DNA of 64,000 bases from Siphonodentalium dalli (taxonomy: Eukaryota; Mollusca; Scaphopoda; Gadilida; Siphonodentaliidae), in the NCBI GenBank assembly GCA_032622095.1, contig CP136062.1:161818875-161882874 (forward strand), written 5' to 3'. The position numbers and the translations under genes are program-made. The notes beneath the pieces are model-generated. The model was not told the origin of the DNA and made no database searches. It saw only the letters and a list, made by a program, of their open reading frames with translations. Of the stretch, positions 23,422 to 34,694 are shown in pieces (position 1 is the first letter of the stretch; each line of letters begins with the position of its first letter).

Positions 23422-26033
23422 GAATGATTTTACATTTTTGGAATAAGTTACGCGAACAGAGCTTTATTTGCACACTTAGCTGTCATAAGGGAGTACAATC
23501 AGAATTGTTGCGAAATCTCTAAACAGATGAATTACGACCTCATGCATACTCTATTTGTTTTCATAAAACAAAACTCCCGATTTAAACTGTCATTTGACTG
23601 TAATACAGCATTTACGATATACTCGAGTGAGTTGTAAATTGGGTTGTTGACAGTATCCGCCCCAGGCCAAGTGGTCCTGCTATATGCTATGATTATGGTG
23701 GTCATGCTGAATTGCAATGATGCGGGTAGGGCAAACTGATGCCGTTATTTTATCTAAAGTTGTAATTTTCGCGGTGTTTTGGCTAATCCGAGCGATTTAA
23801 GAGAAAAAAAAATCAGTGTGTAAATGTAACATTCAAGAACATATAAATTTTTGAAAGGCATAATAATGCATGCGAATAACCATCTTGCTTATATTCGATT
23901 TTCAACTAATACAACCAGTACTAAAAATATTTCGCAATAACTATGTTTTTGAATGTTTGATAATCATAATGGCTTTTCCTGTATATGTTCAGATTATCAG
24001 AAAAACCGCGAAAAAGAAAAATTTTAAAAATATAACGGTACTTTTTATTAACAGCATCAGTTTGCCATAACAGCATCATAGCAATTCAGCAGGACCCAAC
24101 TGCACCATAACACATTAGTAGGACCATTTGACCATGGGTGGTATCACGTTTTTCTTCGAAATATATATTTTCTCAAATAGAACGATTTTCCAATTTTTTT
24201 TCGCGATGTATCAACCAATATGATATAGACATAATTATATATCACCGGCATATTCATATAGTGCTGGTTCATGTATATAAGTGTCAGCTTTTCTACCGGA
24301 ATGTTCACAGCGGATATCCAGTAAATTCTGGAACAATGAAAAAAGAAATCCGCAGTTGTAAATAAATAAATACTTCTTTATTAGTGGGACGAATTAATCG
24401 CGATAAACAGTATGACAATCGCTCCGATCCGACAAGGTGAGCCACTACTTATATTCCATGTGTAAGAATCATGTTTTGTGATGCTATTTGGATATACAAT
24501 TTATGAGAATACGTGTAACACTTTGAGCAAGAGTATCCTCTATTCCCACCAAATATCCACAGTATGCAAATGGTTTCACCTCACTTTAACCTGGGCAACG
24601 CCGGGTAACCCTGCTAGTAGTCTATATATACAATATTATTACTGTACATACAATGGGAACAATTATGTTTATTTTCCACTCATCGATTTTATCCCACCAA
24701 ATGAATTCGTTAACGGTATATTCTGGCTTGGAGTGTACCCATATAACTTCAGGAGTAGTATGATCTTAACTGACCTTTTCTTCTAAAGTGTCAGCGCATT
24801 CCAGCACTCTATATAAAATAACAGAACCCATTCGTATTGTACAGACAAGACAACTACTTGTAAATATTCTTGTCAATACGACAAATTTTAACTAAAACAG
24901 TAATCTTAATAACAAAACAAAAATATACATGTACATATGTACATATGAAAGCTCAATTGAAAAGCTCTTAGGTGTTAACTTACACACACAACAATCTTTT
25001 AATTCACTATTACCACAATTTTATCAACTCTTTTATCATTATCACAGTTTTACCTGGTTTTACTAGACTTTTTTTTACTATCATTATTTTATATACCCAA
25101 TAATGGGGTGCTCCTCACCTAAAGGAGGGAATTCCACAACAAGCAAGCAAGCATTGTAACAAAACAATAGAATTGCATCCATTAAACCAGATGCACTCCC
25201 GAATTTGCATAAATGGCAGCGACTGGGTAACTCGAAAGAGTTAATTGTACTTGTTTGGTAGAGCTGTTTTTGGTACAGTAAGAAGTTGTAGTCGTTCTGG
25301 GCAATTAGCATTTATTTACACAATAGAAATATACGGACATTCCGGTATAGCACACAAACAATTGGATCTCCAGTTGTAATATGTGAAATGACTGAACGAT
25401 GGAGTTCCAAAACATAAAAGTGCCATATCACAGTTTTACAAATTCTTATATACAAAGCATGAACAGGTGTGAATTAACGACGCGAGATTAGATTAACAGA
25501 TTTGCATATAAAATATCCGATCACTACAATGGCATAAGCAGTTTGACAAATAAGTTATTATTAAAAGTAAAGCTTAGAATACGTGCGATGAATGGTAATT
25601 AATGCGCACATGCTTGGGCAAGAATTAACAAGTTGCATAAGAATAGCCAGCTGATTAATACAAAGAAATGTTGTAATTTCGCGAAAGCCTAATCTAACAA
25701 AGAACAAAGAAACGAACCTAACGCGAATAGCATAGAAACGAAACACACCTCTGGTAGAGTCAAACAAATGTAGATAAACAATGAAATAATTATCCAAAAA
25801 TTAGCACTGATATTAAACTCGTGAAGTCTGAAATTAACAATACCATACTTGTCTCCGATACATGCCGAGCGTTGCCCTGTGTACATGACTGGGACTATAT
25901 AACACGGATGGTGCCGCTTTTTAGAAGATGCATGTATTTGAGACAATGCACATTTTTGGTTTTCATCCGATTTGGTGCTAGAAGTATTTCCTCTACATGG
26001 GGACATGCAGACTTCCCCTCCTCATGGGGGCAT
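23422..26033. other. no gene recognised
   Basis: Short frames on both strands without conserved motifs. No splice-flanked exon or transposon end was identified. The stretch could be intergenic or an upstream intron of gene A. Confidence 0.4.
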
Positions 26034-26132
26034 TTAACCCTTTACCCAACAGAAGGGCCCTGTGCCAATGCATTCTCTTATATATGCGAGTCGACCATAG
26101 GTCGCCTCGCATATATAAGAGAATGCATTGGC
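26034..26132 (+). mobile_element. fragment of TTAA-type MITE with CCAATGCATTC hairpin
   Basis: TTAA at 26034-26037 is followed by CCCTTTACCCAACAGAAGGG and the hairpin at 26065-26131, whose arms are perfectly complementary. The same start (CCCTTTACCCAACAAACCGG) occurs at 50982. The copy is cut off at 26133 by the TTAA of the next element. Confidence 0.75.
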
Positions 26133-26722
26133 TTAAAGGGGTACTGTACGCCATTTTCATTAAATTTCCGGTGACAACAACGATCTAATATCGATAATAT
26201 ATAGAAACATAAGTAATTTGAGTCGAAGATGTATTCTGTAAACGCTCAGGTTAATAGGCTATCTTAAAATTTAATAATTTAAAAGTTAATAATTTGATAT
26301 AAATTGAATTTATGACTGGAGCCATAAAATGGCGTCAATTAAATTACGAATTTCGTAATCAAACAAAGTAATTGAGGGATACTGGATTGTTAAACCGATC
26401 GCACACACGATCGCTTAAAATATTATGATGATACGGGGAGAACACTCAAGCCACTCATTGACTAGCGACGATACAATAACTTAAATGATTATATGGGACT
26501 AGTATGCCTATAATATAACTTTTATTTGATTCATTTGGTTGAAAACTGTACAAAAATTACTCGACAACGACAATTTGTATTTTTGCATTCCGGTAAATTT
26601 GTCATCCGTAACACTACTTCGTACTCAACAGACTTTCAAATAATGAAAAAATTGTTACCTTATTCTCCGACTCGGAGACTATATAAACCAACAACAACAT
26701 TTGGCGTACAGTACCCCTTTAA
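26133..26722. mobile_element. TTAA-bounded MITE with AGGGGTACTGTACGCC ends
   Basis: TTAA at 26133-26136 and 26719-26722 flanks inverted ends AGGGGTACTGTACGCC. The interior is non-coding. Related ends occur at 59954/60430 and near 53272-53287. TTAA targets suggest mobilisation by a piggyBac-type enzyme, although the ends differ from the CCCTT family. Confidence 0.85.
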
Positions 26723-26994
26723 CACATTAAAAATTATAAAATTGTTAAAGAATGTAAGAAAAAATGGTAAAAAGTGTTTAAAAAAGATTGTTTTTAGGCC
26801 AATGCATTCTCTTATATATGCGAGGCGACCTATGGTCGACTCGCATATATAAGAGAATGCATTGGCACAGGGCATAACTGTAACTATCACAATGTGGTCA
26901 AGGAGCCGGTTCCAATGATATCCATATTTGTATGGTTCTATTGAGACAGACCGAAGATATTTTAGGCTGTAGAAGCTTCTTTTTTCGCCTGGGC
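26723..26994 (-). mobile_element. partial MITE with CCAATGCATTC hairpin
   Basis: Read on the minus strand, this matches 50995-51250 in order: the GGTCTGTCTCAATA region, ATATGGATATCATTGGAACC, the hairpin (about 26799-26866), then CCATTTTTTCTTACATTCTT. It is a second, differently oriented copy of the element at 50982, abutting the TTAA element on its left. Confidence 0.7.
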
Positions 26995-27420
26995 GCATGG
27001 GGGTTTTATTTATAGAATGGGAATTTTTGGGAGCATTAAAAGTCGAACTGCGACCGGAGGCCGAGTCCGGTAAAAGGTATAGTTGGGAATTTCGATTTCG
27101 TTTTTGTCGTTAACATTATGTCAATAATGTTGATTTTTGGTTCGTGATAAGCTATGCCAATTACAAATAAAAGAAATGAAAAAGATAATTTTTAAGTCTT
27201 ATATTTCCACTTTTATAGACATTGTTCATTCTGCAGCCCACTGGGGGTTGTGGTCGGAGACAATCGAGTCGACCGCCGGTTCGTTAAGTAGATGCTGGTT
27301 GTTATTTTTTATTTTAACGGAATTTTGAGTTGGTCATTCGCAAAACCAACATATTTTATATTCTCTATTTATAAATCGGTTCACACCCCTCGGCCAATCA
27401 AATTGCTCCAATTCATGAAC
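26995..27420 (+). repeat. dispersed repeat shared with 42160-42530
   Basis: Long shared words such as GAGGCCGAGTCCGGTAAAAG, GTCAATAATGTTGATTTTTG and TCTGCAGCCCACTG occur in the same order and orientation in both places. No protein is encoded. Confidence 0.8.
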
Positions 27421-27897
27421 AATATTTCTTGTATGAATCTATATTTCGACGGGGCCAAAATATAGAATTGAGCTAAATATCACACATAAATTGACATTAA
27501 TTGGATAGTAAGCTGAAAGTTAAAAAAATGTACGTGTTAAAAAAATGTACAGCATATCTCAATTCCATATTTTGCTATTTGTTCATTATTATGCTCGAGT
27601 AATGGTATAAAGCGTATTTGCAAATGTGAATTATGCAATTGTGTAATCTTTCTCAATATTAATGGACCTGATTTGAGTAAATCATATTCAAAATTACCAA
27701 GCAACTGCTTAATAAAAACTGAAATGATGAGCAGTCAATCTAAACTTGATTCGAATTAGACCCTTTGTGTGTCATCAATATCAAATTTGACAACTTTCGG
27801 AAATTATGATAAGTTAAAAATGAATATTTCATGTTCCCTTGAAAAAAATGTTCTTTGGTGGCAAATGTCAGGAGAAAATGTTTCTTTAATTTTTCAG
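27421..27897 (+). other. probable intron upstream of the first visible exon of gene A
   Basis: AT-rich, without coding potential. It ends in a polypyrimidine tract and CAG (TTTAATTTTTCAG) that serves exon 1. Confidence 0.5.
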
Positions 27898-30800
27898 GAG
27901 TACTTTGGGATACCTCACTGCTGTCTTGACCTCGACGACCATGCCTTTTATGTGGGATGATCTCACCACTGCTGATGACCTCTACCAGATGGCAGTTGAC
28001 ATAGGGAACGGTGCCATTCGTGGGAAATTGAATGAGGAGTGCAAGCCACCACTGACACCAAATTTCGAGACAACAGCTCTCTACAAGTAAGTATATTTAT
28101 ATCGCTGTACAATTGTATAATGTGTCACGATTAAAGATTTAAAGATTGTTAGTAATATACAACGTCTGCATAAAACCTATATGATATTCAAACATGGCGC
28201 TATCAGAGAATGCAGAATGCCCCTAATCTGGCTTCCATTTTTTGTTTAGTAGTACTTTAGACTCAAATAGGATGAACATCATATACAAAGTATGAGCAAA
28301 ATATGGGCTCTTGTCATTTCATTTCAATTAATATGAAATTATGTTCCCCTAGATATACTATCAAGGTATAGCTTAGCCGTTATAAATTCAGATACTCCAG
28401 TCGTATGTGTGTGATACCTGTCAAGAAAGTAACCAGACAAAAGACAGGAGATGCTAAGAAACTCGAAGAAACTGCATGTGAGGCATATGCAGCTTTCCCG
28501 ATTATCCTTGGAGCTGTGCTAGCCACAATCAACGTGGAAACGATTGGCGAGCACGTCGATATACTGAGGGAATCGCTGCCCGCTGCAGACCTCGGAGTAC
28601 TTGAGGATTTGGCACTTCCCCTCGCCATTGCAAAGAAGGTAGTGATCTTAACAATTACTTGCTATCTAGTTTTATTTCTCCCAGACATCATGGCCGAATA
28701 CACTTATTTCATGCTCATTTCAGCCTTATCAATCAAATGGCTGTTTAAAGAATGCAACTATTATTGTCAAAAAATCATGACCATATTTGTTGTAGCATAA
28801 AGATATCAGGAAATACAATATCTGAGCGCAGTAAAAAATGCATAAAAAAATCCATACATCTTCCGGTAAGAATAGAGTAATAGTCACTGCAAATAATGTA
28901 CTTAGGAATGGGTTAGGAATGGGTTTATCTTTAACCATACATGTATGTTTATTGTTCGAGATGAATGAATAATTAATATTATTATGCTATAGCAGCAACC
29001 ACTTAGGTGCAGTCAAAAACCAACTTTTGTCTTTCATTTCTGCATAGAATTAGGTGACACACAAAATTTCATCAATGTATAGCTATCTTGGTTGCATAAA
29101 TTGTATACTTGATTTTTCACTCCTAAGTGTTTTCGTAGTCTCTTTACAGATTCTACATCTGACTGGCAGATCTCCCGACAGTCTTGACCAGTACGTGTCA
29201 GATACACTGGTTCATGCTATCAACATGTTGAAGCTTCCGATGCCCCAGATACCATCAGTTGTGACCATCTGGTGGAACAAGTAACAAAGAAACTGGAGAC
29301 CTTCACAGAAAACGAGGTTGGTTACTATCATAAATTTAGATCGGTCGACATTTGGTATCTTCATGTGGTTGCATATTACATGGAAAATAAGACTTCTTTA
29401 TTTGGTAATTTTTCATATAAATTTGATCAAATCTTTCAATTGACACTCAATACAATTCTGATTATCATTTCAAATCGCACGTTACAATAATTGTTCCTGT
29501 GAAAAATATAAAAAAAAATTCACCTAATCATATAGAAAAATTTGAATGTAGCAAAAAAACATTTTTTTTCATTTAGACTAGGTTTCTCATCCAGTTAATT
29601 TAATTTCAGATATTGGAAAATGCGTGTCTGAAGAAGACCAGAACTTTGCTTGCAGTAAAGGAAAGTGTGTTTACTCACGAGGAGTTGTCAGTCATCAAAC
29701 AGAAAGGGCTTCAACGAAATCACTCAAGTCGATTAAATGGGAGGACAAAGAAATGCGTAATTCTGCCGAAGACGACTTGCCAGCCATCTGTGTGGAAAGA
29801 TGTCTTGAACGGTGAGCCTTAATACTTTGTTGTAAGAAGTAAACCAACATTGCTGGCATTAATTCGTTTTGGTATCTCTTGGCTGAAAAATGCTTTCCCG
29901 AGTTTGTATAGGATTATTGCGAATACAAATTGCATAAAAATCAAAGCAGTAAATATTTTTGGTTGAAACCAAATTAAGTTTTAACGGAGTATAACAGAGA
30001 CATGAAAGCCATTTGGCCTATTTGTACTGTGTCACGAAAAGTTATTTCATAAGAGAAATTGTTTGAAAAATTATTGTCAATTGAAAAAACATGTATTAAT
30101 CATAGATGTATGTGTGCAATAGTTTCAATTCTGTATATTTTTTCTACAGTGATGAAAGCAGACGATGACAGTACTCATGATGATGATGATGGTGATGATG
30201 ATAATGATGATGATGATGATGATGATGAAGATGATGGTCAACCATTGGAAGAAGAAAATGATGAAGGTACGCTTGTTTTACAGTTCCTATTTACGCTAAG
30301 TACCAAACTGAATACAACCCATTATGATACCCATTTTATCGATGAAAACTATATAGAGTAAAAAATTTCCATCTAGAAAATACTTGGCGAAGGGGGTATT
30401 TAACGTTAACCTAGGTAAGATCTTAAAGGCATTACAATACCGTCATTGTTTAGCGATAAGTCATATATAGAAGTGGCATACGAAAACGATTAAACAAAGG
30501 ATAAAACTGATGATGCAATTATCTGAATTGTTGATGGTCATATAAAATACGGAGTACTTAACTTAAAATGACCATATCATGTTGCTGGCCATCTATGTTC
30601 TTGCTCACTATATATAGTTTTCACATTGAAATTAACTAACATATCACATATATATTCTAAAATAAGATGCAAATCCGGTATTATGGAAAAACATTTTATA
30701 TGGACATTTCTCCTCAACACAGTATTTTTTCATTCAGCAGGAATCATCACGATACAGGCAGAAATACACACTCAAGAATCTACAGAATCGCAAGAACTAA

Positions 30801-31470
30801 GTATTCAAGGTGAGCATCATCATCATGGACATTGCTAAATTTTCATTACCCAGAGTGGATGCTAAAATTGAAAATTTCATCGTTAAATTTTGCTGTTTCA
30901 CAAGAGTGATTAATTCAAAGTATCTGTGAATTTGTAATTCAACTTATGCACGTTATTGAATTCTGAAACAAACATGTTGTGTAAAGTAGCAATACATTTG
31001 AATCATGATGTATGTCATTTTGCAATATCCTAAAAATAGTTTTTATTTTTCAGATCCAGAAATTAGTCCAGAAATCCGTCAAGAAGCTGCAGACTCACAA
31101 GAACCAAGTATTCAAGGTTAGCATCGTATACATGTACATTGCTAAATGTTCATTACATTAGTGGATGCTCAAATTGAAAGTTTGCATTGTTAAATTTTTC
31201 AGTTGAGAAAACGTGAATTTCAAGTTATTGAATTCTAAAACAAACTTGCAATGTAACTAGTTGTGAGTAAACATTTAATTCATAAAATATGTCAATTTGC
31301 AATATTCTAAAAATATGTTTTCTTTTACAGATCCAGAAAATAGACCACAAATAGCAACAGATTGTGATGAGAGAGATAGGCAGTCCATGGATGAGATTAG
31401 TCCAGATAAGAAAGTTATTTCAATCATTTACAATGTGATGCTGTATCATTCTAACAGTATTCTATTGTGA
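27898..31470 (+). CDS. gene A: multi-exon host gene of unknown function, 3' part
   Basis: Eight exons with GT-AG borders can be joined: 27898-28086, 28392-28638, 29150-29316, 29610-29811, 30150-30266, 30741-30809, 31054-31116 and 31331-31470 (stop TGA 31468-31470). Phases fit at every junction except inside exon 3. Exons 1 and 2 encode a mainly helical, globular-looking stretch (WDDLTTADDLYQMAVDIGNG; ETACEAYAAFPIILGAVLAT). Exon 4 is basic (LKKTRTLLAVKESVFTHEEL). Exon 5 is an Asp tract from GAT repeats. Exons 6-8 are short, polar and repeated (QEPSIQDPE). Exon 3 has 167 bases; one base is missing for the frame to pass from INMLKLP to DHLVEQVTKKLETF, so it is either a real lesion or a sequence error. 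No known domain is recognised. The 5' end is upstream of the visible exons. Confidence 0.65.
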
Positions 31471-31765
31471 ATCAGTATTCAAGGTTAGCAGCATATACAT
31501 TGCTAAATTTTCATTGCCCAGAGTGGAGGCTCAAATTTAAAATTATCATTAAATTTTGCTGTTGAGATTCACAAGAGAGATTAATTTGCAGTGTCTTCAA
31601 ATTTGTAATGCAAGTTATTGAATTCTAAAACAAACATGTTGTGTAATGTACGTAGCAAGTTGTGAGCAAATATTTGAATAATGATGTTTGCATTTTGCAT
31701 ATTCTATACAATGTGAATGTGTATCTTCTTTCCGACAGTATTCTATTGTGAAATTTGTACTGCAA
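30790..31765 (+). repeat. triplicated exon-intron unit at the 3' end of gene A
   Basis: Units of about 250-300 bases each start at an exon end (AGTATTCAAGGT) and run through an intron with GCTAAATTTTCATT, TTATTGAATTCT, AAACAAACATGTTG and GCAATATTCTAAAAATA. They end at the next exon start, ATCCAGAAA. The first two end in exons 7 and 8. The third, from about 31471, lies after the stop codon and no longer ends in a matching exon. Confidence 0.8.
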
Positions 31766-31802
31766 AGGAATATTCATCTAAAGAGTCTTTACTATTTCAC
31801 TT

Positions 31803-32258
31803 CCTATATTAGTTTACTTGTGACATGTTTATTCATTAAAACAATTACAAACATGAAAATGTTAGATTTGTAGAAGTGTTCGGTTCACTTTGACTTTTTC
31901 ATTAAAATTATTTGAGTTTTCCTTTTCTAATTAGCAGATAAACATACCCTGTTGAGTTGTACATTCTGGGATTCGAGCATGCCGGCTCGTTCACAAACTG
32001 TTTTCATGCTCGAATCCCAGAATGTACAACTCAACAGGGTATGTTTATCTACTAATTAGAAAAGGAAAACTCAAATAATTTTAATGAAAAAGTCAAAGTG
32101 AACCGAACACTTCCTACAAATCTATCATTTTCATGTTTGTAATTTTTTTTAATGAATAAACATGTCACAAGTAAACTAATATAGGCAAGCCGGCTCGTTC
32201 ACAAACTGTTTTCATGCTCGAATCCCAGAATGTACAACGAAACAGGGTACGTTTATCT
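31803..32258. repeat. large near-perfect palindrome with duplicated spacer
   Basis: The left arm at about 31803-31980 and the right arm at about 32004-32185 are complementary over about 178 bases, with few mismatches and a small indel. The spacer starts CCGGCTCGTTCACAAACTG. The spacer plus the first part of the right arm is repeated directly at 32190-32258. Nothing is encoded. It lies 330 bases beyond the stop of gene A and its left arm belongs to local sequence, so it looks like an inverted duplication or a fold-back element. Confidence 0.9.
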
Positions 32259-32289
32259 CCATTGTAATTCAATCTAGCAAGGAATTTGC

Positions 32290-33255
32290 AAAAATAACTA
32301 TAATAACAAGAGCTACGCTGGGCGTGCAATATACGCCCTCTCTTGGGTCGGCGGAAACTGATAAAAAAAGGGGCATAACTCTGGTAAAAATTGGCGGACG
32401 GAACTCAAATTTGAACTTGACCTGTGTTTTGGTGGGAGAAAGTAATATACCAAATTATCATTGAATCCGATAAGCTCTAGTAAAGTTATCATGCGGACAA
32501 AAAATTTCAGGGATTTTCTAAGTCAAATTACGTCAAATAAGGGGCATAACTCCGGTGAAAATTGGCGGACGGAACCCAAATTCGAACTTGAGCTGTCTTT
32601 TCTCCTAATAAACCCACATACCGAATTTGATTGAAATCGGTTCACTCTAACTAAAGTTATCATCCGGACAACAAATTTCAGGGATTTTCTAAGTCAAATT
32701 ACGTCAAAAAAGGGGCCATAACTCTCGTAAAAATTATCGGATTAAAACGAAATTCGGACTTGAGCTGTATTTCGATATATGTAATCCACACAAAAACGGG
32801 TTTTGCGTATAAACATTCCAAAGTCGAGTTATCATCCGGAAACCAAAAAACATAAGAAAAACTGAATTCGAAAAAGGGGCATAACTCTGCCAAAAATGGT
32901 CGGACAGAACCCAAGTTCGAACTTGACCTGTGTTTTGGTGGGAGAAAGTAATATACCAAATTTGGATCCATTCCGTTAAACTATACTAAAGTTATCATCC
33001 GGACAACAAATTTCAAGGATTTTCTAAGTCAAAAAACGTTAAATAAGGGGCATAACTCCGGTGAAAATTGGCGGGCGGAACCCAAATTCGAACTTGAACT
33101 TACTTTTCGGTTAATAAACCCACATACCAAATTTTACTAATTTTGGTTCACTCTAACTAAAGTTATCATCCGGACAACAGGTTAACGGACGGACGCCCGG
33201 ACGGACAGACCAATACTATAATACGGCCTTTTTTTCAAAAGGGCGTATAAAAAGT
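32290..33255 (+). repeat. array element: GGGGCATAACTC-type units, GGAC-rich tail, GGGCGTAT ends
   Basis: Units of about 165-180 bases recur five times, each with GGGGCATAACTC, CGGACGGAACCCAAATTCGA and AGTTATCATCCGGACAACA. The array ends in GGACGGACAGACC and then AAAAGGGCGTATAA. The start has GGGCGTGCAATATACGCCC, so short GGGCGTAT words mark both ends. A relative with the same unit logic is at 61540-62310. It is probably a non-autonomous mobile element with internal tandem units. Confidence 0.8.
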
Positions 33256-33383
33256 ATCATTTTCATGACACGAATCGAGACTTTCATTTCGCCGTTGTCA
33301 CTGTGCACAAATCATTGGGTTTGTTCATTGCGTTATTCGGAACACTTCTCCGTAACCATTTCCTGTGGGGCGGGTTGGCTCGT

Positions 33384-33568
33384 TTCGCCACTCCGTTCTG
33401 CGCCGATGAAATTGTACCGTGCCACATTCAGATTTGATGCACGCTGAAGCGGCCGATGAACGGTATCTATAGACAACGCACGGGTGTGCTCGTTTCGGTA
33501 CTCGTTCTGCGCCGATGAAATTTGACCGTGCTACATTCAGATTTGATGCACGCTGAAGCGGCCGATGT
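33384..33568 (+). repeat. direct duplication of about 76 bp
   Basis: TTCTGCGCCGATGAAATT through CACGCTGAAGCGGCCGATG occurs at 33384-33458 and again at 33491-33568 with a few changes. The sequence is more GC-rich than its surroundings. Confidence 0.9.
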
Positions 33569-33671
33569 CGGTGAATCGAAAACGAAAGTTAGCCGCTCTC
33601 GATCGGCCAATGAGAATGCTTGTTTTTAGTGACAAATACTCAATTGAATTACAATTTCAGTTAATTTCCCC

Positions 33672-33834
33672 AGTCCCACTTTGCGAAACTGCAATGCAGT
33701 TTTTTTTGTGCAAAATGATTAGATCCAAGGCAGCTATACGTTGGATTCGCTGTACAGATTGCAGCCAATATTATCATTTTGTTTGTGTAAGAATACGGAA
33801 GATGAGAGATAGCTGGAAGTGTAAGATGTGCTAA
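33672..33834 (+). CDS. PHD-finger-like terminal exon (partial)
   Basis: A plausible acceptor (TTTCAGTTAATTTCCCCAG, ending at 33671) precedes a frame that reads IRWIRCTDCSQYYHFVCV and DSWKCKMC and ends in TAA. W-x2-C-x2-C-x4-H-x2-C followed by W-x-C-x2-C is the C-terminal two thirds of a PHD finger, a Zn-binding chromatin-reader or transposon-associated fold. The first Cys pair is not clear (CETAMQFFLC). No matching upstream exon was found. It may be the end of a host gene or of a transposon-derived ORF. The ATG at 33565, within the duplicated GC-rich stretch, would be an alternative unspliced start. Confidence 0.45.
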
Positions 33835-33840
33835 TTGTCT

Positions 33841-33947
33841 GAAATTTGTGTGAATGTGAAATGTGTGTGAATGTGAAATGTGTGTGAATGTGAAACGTGT
33901 GTGAATGTGAAATGTGTGTGAATGTGAAATGTGTGTGAATGAGATAT
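33841..33947. repeat. 17-bp TGTGTGAATGTGAAATG minisatellite
   Basis: About six copies in tandem, with one base change (AAACG for AAATG). Confidence 0.95.
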
Positions 33948-34049
33948 TTATTATATTACTTGGGTATCAAAGATGGTCTATCTCTTGGTTAATAGTTACT
34001 TCCTGCAAACTATATGAATCAAAATAACATTTTGCCTTCATAGAGTTCT

Positions 34050-34210
34050 ACTATCAGGTGCCTAATAATAATGATGGTGGGGATTTATGCTGAAATTAAT
34101 AATAGTGATGGCAATTTCGCTCTATGTCTCAATGCCAAATAATAGTGATCGTTGGGAATTTTCTCTAAAATAAATAATCTTGCTGACACAATTATTAGGC
34201 ACCTGATAGA
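34050..34210. mobile_element. short TA-flanked MITE
   Basis: Inverted ends TATCAGGTGCCTAATAAT (34052-34069) and ATTATTAGGCACCTGATA (34191-34208) enclose about 120 non-coding bases. The outer TA on both sides would suit a Tc1/mariner-type TA duplication. Confidence 0.7.
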
Positions 34211-34694
34211 AACAAGATCAAACTCTTTCTCGTGCTATGCTCCTTAAATTTCTGTTCTGTTCTGTCAATAAAACTGTCCCGAAAGGTAATATGTGTTATG
34301 CCATAAAATTTAAATAAATTCAGCATTTTCGTACCGATTTCTATTATTAATATTTATTATTTACACCCTGGAACACTTGACCCAGTTGAAGAATCCCTAA
34401 AAGATGACACCTCTTTTAAAATGGTTACTGTTTTGGCATACATGTACACTTAAATTTAAAACAATTAAAGTGTGTCTGCATCCAAATCCTGTTGATCATA
34501 GATCTACCCATCAGAAAGTTGTACATACTGATATCATTTTAACTCCTACTGTTTTACATGTGCTATTCAACTGACTTTATATGTTTGTATTGTTATATTC
34601 TGATGTGTTGTTAGCTCCACTAGATATATTTATGAATAAAGGATTACTCACATACAACTTGTCTGTTCGCTTGATATGTTAAGATAATATGGGG
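34211..34694. other. no gene recognised
   Basis: AT-rich non-coding sequence before the satellite. Confidence 0.35.

Noticed and set aside
27769-27960. Frame reading YFGIPHCC over the start of exon 1 of gene A
   Set aside because: It crosses the splice acceptor; the frame that agrees with exon 2 in phase is the other one.
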